64,000 nucleotides of DNA from UMGS755 sp045595795 (GTDB lineage: Bacteria; Bacillota; Clostridia; UBA1381; UBA9506): assembly GCA_045595795.1 (NCBI GenBank), contig JAZOBC010000024.1:1-64000 (forward strand). The letters run 5' to 3'. Within the stretch, counting starts at the first letter, position 1. Each line of letters starts with the position of its first letter. The notes under the pieces were generated by a model that saw only the letters and a program-made list of their open reading frames with translations, was not told the origin of the DNA and ran no database searches. Positions 58,799-64,000 of this stretch are shown here, piece by piece. A program made the translations under genes and the position numbers.

Positions 58799-58838
58799 AA
58801 GATACAGGACAAAATATTGAGAGAATGAGTGGATTTGC

Positions 58839-60092
58839 ATGGATTTTGACGTATTGGTCATCGGCGGTGGTGCTGCCGGCATGATTGCTGCCGGAACGGC
58901 TGCTTCATATGGCGCTCGTGTAGCGCTTCTTGAAAAAAATGAAAAACTGGGAAAAAAGCTGTTCATCACCGGCAAAGGGCGGTGCAACGTTACGAATGCT
59001 GCACCCATTTCCGAGTTTATGGAACAAATTCCCGGCAACGGTCGATTTTTATACAGCGCCTTTTCTTCTTTTAATAATGAAGACGTTCGCATGCTACTCC
59101 AAAACCACGGTGTTGAAACCAAGGTTGAACGTGGGGGCAGGGTGTTTCCTGTCAGCGACAAATCCTCTGACGTAATTCGTGCCTTTTCAGCGTATGCTCA
59201 GTATAGTCAGGCTGTTCACTTAAATACAAAGGTAACAGAACTATGCACTGAGAATGGCTCTGTTCGTGGCCTAAGGCTTTCAGATGGCAAAATGCTTACC
59301 GCCCCGTGCATTATCGTTGCCACCGGTGGCATCAGCTATCCGCAAACAGGTTCCGATGGTGACGGCTATCGCTTTGCGCGTTCTGTGGGACATAGCATGA
59401 TAGAGCCGAAAGCTTCTTTAGTGCCGTTGGAAACCGTAGAAGATTGGCCAAAGGATGCCATGGGGCTTTCCCTTAAAAATGTGCGACTGACCGCACTGAA
59501 CCAAGATCAGAAGGTGCTGTTCTCATCAGAGGGTGAATTGCTCTTTTCTCATTTTGGTGTCACAGGCCCCTTGGTGCTTTCTGCAAGTGCCCATATGCGT
59601 GACTATGCAAAAAATCGCTATCAGCTTGTGATTGACCTAAAACCCGCGCTTTCGTCTGAGCAGCTTGACAATCGTATTTTGCGGGATTTTGCAACAGAAA
59701 CCAACAAAGATTTCATCAACAGCTTAGATAAATTACTGCCCAAAAAGTTGATTCCTGTCATTGTGTCACTCTCCACAATTAATCCCCGAAAAAAAGTGAA
59801 TGAAATCACCAAGGAAGAACGCTTACGTCTGGTGAACTTATTGAAAAATCTGTCCCTTTCTGTTAAGCGTCCTCGTCCCATTGCTGAAGCCATCATCACA
59901 GCAGGGGGCATTAACACAAAAGAAATTTCTCCTAAAACCATGGAATCGCGCCTGGTGAAGGGACTCTATTTCGCCGGCGAGGTGATTGACATAGACGCCT
60001 ACACCGGCGGTTATAATTTGCAAATTGCTTTTTCTACCGGCTATCTGGCAGGAAAAAGCGCCGCCGAGGCTGTTCTCGGCTACACTTTGTAA
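58839..60092 (+). CDS. HI0933/BaiN-type FAD-dependent oxidoreductase
   Basis: The 417-residue flavoprotein has an N-terminal dinucleotide motif (DVLVIGGGAAGMIAAGTAASYGA) and the family signature KKLFITGKGRCNVTN. It also has a central ATGGISYPQTGSDGDGYRFARSVGHS and the C-terminal FAD motif GLYFAGEVIDIDAYTGGYNLQIAFSTGYLAG. Members are often annotated as aminoacetone oxidase or BaiN; some in gut Clostridia act on bile-acid intermediates, but the general role is unclear. It is the first gene of an operon with hflX and yigZ. Confidence 0.93.
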   Translation: MDFDVLVIGGGAAGMIAAGTAASYGARVALLEKNEKLGKKLFITGKGRCNVTNAAPISEFMEQIPGNGRFLYSAFSSFNNEDVRMLLQNHGVETKVERGGRVFPVSDKSSDVIRAFSAYAQYSQAVHLNTKVTELCTENGSVRGLRLSDGKMLTAPCIIVATGGISYPQTGSDGDGYRFARSVGHSMIEPKASLVPLETVEDWPKDAMGLSLKNVRLTALNQDQKVLFSSEGELLFSHFGVTGPLVLSASAHMRDYAKNRYQLVIDLKPALSSEQLDNRILRDFATETNKDFINSLDKLLPKKLIPVIVSLSTINPRKKVNEITKEERLRLVNLLKNLSLSVKRPRPIAEAIITAGGINTKEISPKTMESRLVKGLYFAGEVIDIDAYTGGYNLQIAFSTGYLAGKSAAEAVLGYTL

Positions 60093-60108
60093 GAAAGGAT
60101 ATGCATCT

Positions 60109-61386
60109 ATGACGTTCGTTGAAACAAAGCAGGAACAGGAACGCGCTGTGTTAGCCGGTGTGCATACCGGCAGCGGCGACCCTTTAAAAGATACCACCGA
60201 TGAATCAATGGCAGAGCTTGCAAGATTGGCAGAAACCGCCGGCGCCATCACGGTTGGCACATTGGTGCAGAATCGTCCCAGTCCTGAAAATGCCACCTAT
60301 TTAGGCGAAGGCAAGGTGGAAGAGCTCTCTGCCGCCTGTCAATCTCTTGATGCAAGCCTGGTTATTTTTGATAGCGAACTTTCCCCCATTCAGTTAAAAA
60401 ATTTAGAAAAAGAGCTGAAGCTTCGCGTCATTGACCGCAGTATGTTGATTTTAGATATATTCGCCCGCCACGCCCTATCGCGAGAAGGTAAAATTCAGGT
60501 AGAGCTGGCGCAGCTTCGCTACATGTTGCCGCGCCTGACCGGCATCGGCACCCAGCTTTCCCGATTAGGCGCCGGTATCGGTACCCGTGGCCCCGGTGAA
60601 ACAAGATTGGAGACCGACCGCCGACATATTCGCCGCCGCATTCATCACTTGCAAGAGGCACTCTCTGAGGTGCGAAAGCATCGGGAGCTGCTGCGCGCCG
60701 GCCGGAAGAATGACAAGGCAATTACCGTGGCACTGGCAGGCTACACCAATGCGGGAAAATCTACTTTATTAAATATATTAACCGGCGCAGAGGTATATGC
60801 CGAAGACAAACTCTTTGCTACCTTAGACCCAACAGTTCGGGGCTTTTCCTTAGAAGACGGCAGACAGATTTTGCTCATTGATACGGTTGGCTTTATTCGC
60901 AAGCTGCCGCATCATTTAATTGAAGCTTTTAAATCCACCTTAGAAGAAATATCTCTTGCCGATGTCATCATTCATGTGGCAGACGGCTCCAGTCCGGAAT
61001 ATCTGCAACACATTCAGGTTGTCAGCAGCATTCTAACAGAATTAGGCGCCGGCGATAAGCCAGTGGTTTTGGCATTTAACAAAGCAGACGCTTTGACGCC
61101 CGACACAGAGCTGCCTACACAGCTTCCCGGCATCGAACGAATTGTATCCATCAGTGCCAAAACCGGTGAAGGATTGTCCTCACTCGTTGATGCCGTTGCT
61201 GATGTTGCACCCGGTAAAAAACAAGCGGTTTATTTAAAAATCCCCTTCGCGCAAGGGGCGTTGCTTTCAGAATTGCATGACAACCATCCCATTTTAAGTG
61301 AAGAATATGAAGCAGACGGCACAAAGGTGCAGGTACTGCTGGATGCCAAGGATTATAACCGATTAAAAGCCTTTATGACAGAATAA
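60109..61386 (+). CDS. hflX: Ribosome-associated GTPase HflX
   Basis: The 425-residue protein has an N-terminal HflX nucleotide-binding domain (TVGTLVQNRPSPENATYLGEGK) and a coiled linker with GAGIGTRGPGETRLETDRR. The G domain shows G1 AGYTNAGKSTLLN, G3 DTVGFIRKLPHHLIEAFKSTLEE and G4 FNKAD. HflX splits stalled ribosomes under stress in characterised bacteria. ATG 60109 follows AAGAAAGGA by nine bases; a longer frame into the flavoprotein gene is rejected. Confidence 0.97.
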   Translation: MTFVETKQEQERAVLAGVHTGSGDPLKDTTDESMAELARLAETAGAITVGTLVQNRPSPENATYLGEGKVEELSAACQSLDASLVIFDSELSPIQLKNLEKELKLRVIDRSMLILDIFARHALSREGKIQVELAQLRYMLPRLTGIGTQLSRLGAGIGTRGPGETRLETDRRHIRRRIHHLQEALSEVRKHRELLRAGRKNDKAITVALAGYTNAGKSTLLNILTGAEVYAEDKLFATLDPTVRGFSLEDGRQILLIDTVGFIRKLPHHLIEAFKSTLEEISLADVIIHVADGSSPEYLQHIQVVSSILTELGAGDKPVVLAFNKADALTPDTELPTQLPGIERIVSISAKTGEGLSSLVDAVADVAPGKKQAVYLKIPFAQGALLSELHDNHPILSEEYEADGTKVQVLLDAKDYNRLKAFMTE

Positions 61387-61397
61387 GGAGCACACCC

Positions 61398-62027
61398 ATG
61401 AATCAGGACTACAGAACCATCAAGCAAGCCGGTCGGGCAGAACACATCGAAAAAAAATCCCGGTTTATTGCTACGGCACGTCCCGTGCAAACCGAGGAGC
61501 AGGCGCCTAGCTTTATTGCAGAAATGCGCAAGGAATTTTCCGACGCAACCCACAATACCTATGCTTATATCATCCGCGAAAATAATATTGCCCGTTTTTC
61601 GGACGACGGTGAACCCGGCGGCACAGCAGGCATGCCCATGATGGAGGTTTTAAAGCAGGAAAAACTCACGGATGTGGCCGTGGTTGTGACCCGATATTTC
61701 GGTGGTATTTTGCTGGGTGCGGGTGGTTTGGTTCGGGCTTATTCCAAGGGTGCAAAAATCGGCGTTGACGCCGGAAAAATTTCGGTCATGACCTATTGCG
61801 GCGAAATACAGATTACGGTTAGCTATGACCTCTACGGCAAGCTACAATATCTGTTGGAGCAAAGCGGCCGAAAGATTGAACATGCTGATTTTGGTGCTGA
61901 CGTCACCGTAACATTATTTGTTCCCGAAGCAGACATTCAGCCTTTAGAGAAACAAGTGGTTGAAGCAACAAACGGAAAAGCCGCGTTTTCTGTTATAAGT
62001 ATGGGACATCGACTGATGGATGTATAA
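61398..62027 (+). CDS. yigZ: YigZ/IMPACT family protein
   Basis: The 209-residue protein has the UPF0029 N-terminal domain (KKSRFIATARPV, ATHNTYAYIIRENNIARFSDDGEPGGTAGMPM, VVVTRYFGGILLGAGGLVRAY) and a C-terminal domain of unknown function. IMPACT-type proteins are linked to translation control in eukaryotes; the bacterial role is unresolved. It lies 11 bp after hflX. Confidence 0.96.
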   Translation: MNQDYRTIKQAGRAEHIEKKSRFIATARPVQTEEQAPSFIAEMRKEFSDATHNTYAYIIRENNIARFSDDGEPGGTAGMPMMEVLKQEKLTDVAVVVTRYFGGILLGAGGLVRAYSKGAKIGVDAGKISVMTYCGEIQITVSYDLYGKLQYLLEQSGRKIEHADFGADVTVTLFVPEADIQPLEKQVVEATNGKAAFSVISMGHRLMDV

Positions 62028-62051
62028 AAAAACGATCTTGGTTTTATATAC

Positions 62052-62087
62052 AAAAGAGCTGTTGCACAATGTGCAACAGCTCTTTTA
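62052..62087. terminator. Bidirectional terminator between yigZ and the PrsA-type gene
   Basis: AAAAGAGCTGTTGCAC pairs with GTGCAACAGCTCTTTT across a 4-nt loop, 24 bp after yigZ and 11 bp from the convergent gene's stop. Confidence 0.92.
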
Positions 62088-62098
62088 TTATCGCTTTG

Positions 62099-63139
62099 TT
62101 ATTTTACTTTTACACCATTAACAACGTTCTGTTCAATTTTAATAGTCATATCTGACTTAAATGAATCCAGAAGCGCGTTGTATTTATCCTGCGAAAGCTG
62201 ACTCTTAATGGCTGAAACGGCATTGTCATAATCTGTACCTGAGGTGGGCAATGCATACTTCTTAATAATATGCCAGCCATATGAGGTTTCAACCAACTCA
62301 GAAACATCACCTACTGCCATAGCAAAAGAAGCTTCTTCAAATTCTGCTACCATAGCACCCTTGGTAAAGGTATAGCCTTCGGGGGTTTCTGTCATACCCG
62401 GGTCTTCGCCATACTCAGCAACTAATGTATCGAAATTAGAACCGGCCTTTGCTTTTGCAAGCACTTCCTCAGCCAGTGCTTTCTTTTCTGCTAAAAATGC
62501 TTCATTAGAAGCATCAGTTGCTTCGCCTTCTGCAGTTGCCTGCTCCTCAGGAGTGTTACCGATTAAAACGTGCTTAACATGAACATATTCTTGTTCATAA
62601 GCAGTCTGCACTTCTTCATCTGTGGGCATTACACTGTCAGCGTCATTTGCTGCAACATCTTCATAAAAAGCCATTGCCAGTGCTGCTTTATCCTGCAGGT
62701 CAAGCAGCTGACTCTTACTAAGACCGGTAACAGACAGCAATGCATCCAAATTAGCCTTTGTTTCTCTATCGTTGCTATTAACAAACTCACGATTTTGCTT
62801 AAGCAGCTCTTCAGAAGCACTAAGACCCTTTTCCTCAGCCTTGATGCACGCAATTTCAATTCTAAGCATTTCTTCAAGGGCACGATTCTTTGCCGCTTCG
62901 CTGGCTTTTACGCCGTCAATTTCAGCATCCCAAAAGCCTGCTGAATCAGTTGTGCCGGATTCCTGCAGCATCAGAGCCTTCACGCTCTCTAAATAATACA
63001 TAAACTCTGCTTTCATTAAAACGCGGTCATTGACTGTGGCAATTTCTCTTGAAATCTGCAGTTTACCGCAACCGGCAAAGCTCAATGCCAGGCAGCATAC
63101 GCATGCCAAGACAACAAGTTTTTTCATTGTTTTCACCAT
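62099..63139 (-). CDS. PrsA-type peptidylprolyl isomerase lipoprotein
   Basis: The 346-residue extracellular foldase has a lipoprotein signal ending in LSFAGC (lipidated Cys24), a SurA/trigger-like N-terminal helical domain (about residues 30-170) and a parvulin domain (VHVKHVLIGNT through GDVSELVETSYGWHIIKK). An alanine/glutamate-rich insertion (EEQATAEGEATDASNEA) interrupts the parvulin N-terminus. ATG 63139 follows AAGGAG by about five bases; the GTG two codons earlier overlaps that site. Its promoter lies inside the end of mfd. The likely role is folding of exported proteins at the membrane-wall interface. Confidence 0.92.
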   Translation of the reverse strand: MVKTMKKLVVLACVCCLALSFAGCGKLQISREIATVNDRVLMKAEFMYYLESVKALMLQESGTTDSAGFWDAEIDGVKASEAAKNRALEEMLRIEIACIKAEEKGLSASEELLKQNREFVNSNDRETKANLDALLSVTGLSKSQLLDLQDKAALAMAFYEDVAANDADSVMPTDEEVQTAYEQEYVHVKHVLIGNTPEEQATAEGEATDASNEAFLAEKKALAEEVLAKAKAGSNFDTLVAEYGEDPGMTETPEGYTFTKGAMVAEFEEASFAMAVGDVSELVETSYGWHIIKKYALPTSGTDYDNAVSAIKSQLSQDKYNALLDSFKSDMTIKIEQNVVNGVKVK

Positions 63140-63212
63140 CAACACTCCTTCTCCGTCCGTTTTTTGCAGCCGGAATATATTTTTTCAATATGATTTCATA
63201 TATTTCTTTTTA

Positions 63213-63241
63213 ATTATACACTATTTCGCTTCTTGTTGCAA
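63213..63241 (-). promoter_or_regulatory. Promoter of the PrsA-type gene, partly inside mfd
   Basis: Minus-strand TTGCAA (63236-63241) lies in the last codons of mfd and TATAAT (63213-63218) just after its stop, with a 17-bp spacer. Confidence 0.75.
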
Positions 63242-64000
63242 GTCTTTCAAGGCTTGTAACAAACTTTTAATACAAGACACCACTGCTTTTTTATCCGACT
63301 CTGTCATACGGTAGGCAAAATACGGCTTTTGTCCGGCCGAAAGGAGAATTTTCCCCTGATATTTCCCAATGAGTGCCGCAATCACAGCAGGGTCAAAGCT
63401 CTCTTTAAAATAGCACAGCACGCTGCCATCCCGCAGGGTAACCTGAGAAATGCCTGTTTCCTTTGCAAGTGCCTTGGCCTGTGCCGCAAGCAACAAATTC
63501 TCCACACAGGCAGGATATTCCCCAAAGCGGTCAATGAGTTCATCGGTCACCTCTCTGCTATCAGCTTCTGACTGCACTGCCCCGATTTTTTTATAAAACT
63601 CAAGCCGCAACCGATGACTGCGAATATAGGTTGCCGGAATGTAAGCATCGGCTTCAAAGTCCAGCTGCGGCTCCCAATCCTCTTGCACGGTGGGAAGCCC
63701 CTGCAGCTCGTTGACGCACTCTTCCAGCAAGCGGCAATACATATCATAGCCCACAGTTTCCATGTGTCCATGCTGCTCAGCACCCAAAAGATTACCGGCA
63801 CCGCGTATTTCTAAGTCTCGCATGGCAATTTTAAAGCCTGAGCCAAACTCTGTAAATTCACGAATGGCAGAAAGTCGCTTCACCGCTTCTTCACGCAGGG
63901 CTTTATCACGCCGATAGGTCAAATAGCAATAAGCACGGCGATTGCTGCGCCCTACCCGTCCTCTGAGCTGATAGAGCTGAGAAAGCCCCAAACGGTCGGC
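63221..64000 (-). CDS. mfd: Transcription-repair coupling factor, C-terminal part (5' truncated by window)
   Basis: The last 259 codons of the Mfd translocase are open to the right window edge. Helicase motif VI is visible (ADRLGLSQLYQLRGRVGRSNRRAYCYL), followed by FGSGFKIAMRDLEIRGAGNLLGAEQHGHM and the TRCF C-terminal domain (DAYIPATYIRSHRLRLEFYKKI...). Mfd removes RNA polymerase stalled at DNA lesions and recruits UvrA. The real start lies well beyond the window; any in-window start codon is an artefact. Confidence 0.97.
   Translation of the reverse strand, partial: ADRLGLSQLYQLRGRVGRSNRRAYCYLTYRRDKALREEAVKRLSAIREFTEFGSGFKIAMRDLEIRGAGNLLGAEQHGHMETVGYDMYCRLLEECVNELQGLPTVQEDWEPQLDFEADAYIPATYIRSHRLRLEFYKKIGAVQSEADSREVTDELIDRFGEYPACVENLLLAAQAKALAKETGISQVTLRDGSVLCYFKESFDPAVIAALIGKYQGKILLSAGQKPYFAYRMTESDKKAVVSCIKSLLQALKDLQQEAK

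Noticed and set aside
1..64000. CRISPR arrays, prophage modules, restriction or toxin-antitoxin systems, rRNA genes
   Set aside because: No regularly spaced repeats, phage structural genes, cas genes, methyltransferases or rRNA segments were recognised in the window.

Overview
The window comes from an endospore-forming member of the class Clostridia (Bacillota), probably an uncultured gut-type lineage. Three things point there: the rpoC-ybxF-rpsL-rpsG-fusA-tuf gene order; several sporulation genes (yqfC, yqfD, ylbJ, yunB, a dacF-type carboxypeptidase, a BofC-like protein); and clostridial habits such as a glgC/glgD pair, an ATT-initiated infC, a CIRCE-controlled groESL and consensus sigma-A promoters with 17-bp spacers. 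Base composition is moderate and even. No prophage, CRISPR array or intact insertion sequence was seen. One small MITE-like element is proposed.

Layout. 1-6520: the end of rpoC, then the L7Ae-like/S12/S7/EF-G/EF-Tu string, with a structured rpsL-rpsG gap and an EF-Tu whose G3 aspartate is replaced by glycine. 6520-9175: sporulation genes yqfD-yqfC (minus) divergent from ylbJ. 9287-20019: a complete glycogen operon glgB-glgC-glgD-glgA-glgP plus a GH13 amylase-type enzyme, followed by yunB. 20099-25126: a four-gene minus operon (NodB-like protein, Gfo/Idh/MocA dehydrogenase, DegT/DnrJ-type aminotransferase, jelly-roll protein) divergent from a PocR-AraC regulator that ends inside the MITE-like element. 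25387-30551: ychF and an 832-residue glycosidase-like protein, then infC-rpmI-rplT behind an attenuated leader. 30681-36648: an XRE regulator, tgt with two small genes, an EF-G paralogue and the CCA-adding enzyme. 36803-45901: rny, a YcdB/SLH surface protein coupled to an AraC regulator, a dacF-type gene, a BofC-like gene behind a Shine-Dalgarno-masking hairpin, a WG-repeat exported protein, and galE.

45955-53320 is the most distinctive accessory block. A tight six-gene minus operon encodes a SIS sugar isomerase, two YjbQ/UPF0047 proteins flanking an archaeal-type triosephosphate-isomerase homologue, an FGGY kinase and an amidohydrolase. It is divergent from an M20 peptidase and a NagB-like protein. 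I read it as an uncharacterised carbohydrate catabolic pathway; the substrate cannot be told from sequence.

53422-64000: a small ribbon-helix-helix-like gene, GNAT, AraC and glycosyltransferase genes, tRNA-Thr(CGT), a candidate structured small RNA (about 150 nt), groESL, then a flavoprotein-hflX-yigZ operon, a PrsA-type foldase and the 3' end of mfd. All three small-RNA hairpins carry G-U pairs that are valid only on the minus strand. Together with the 45955-50840 operon it is the best candidate here for something undescribed.
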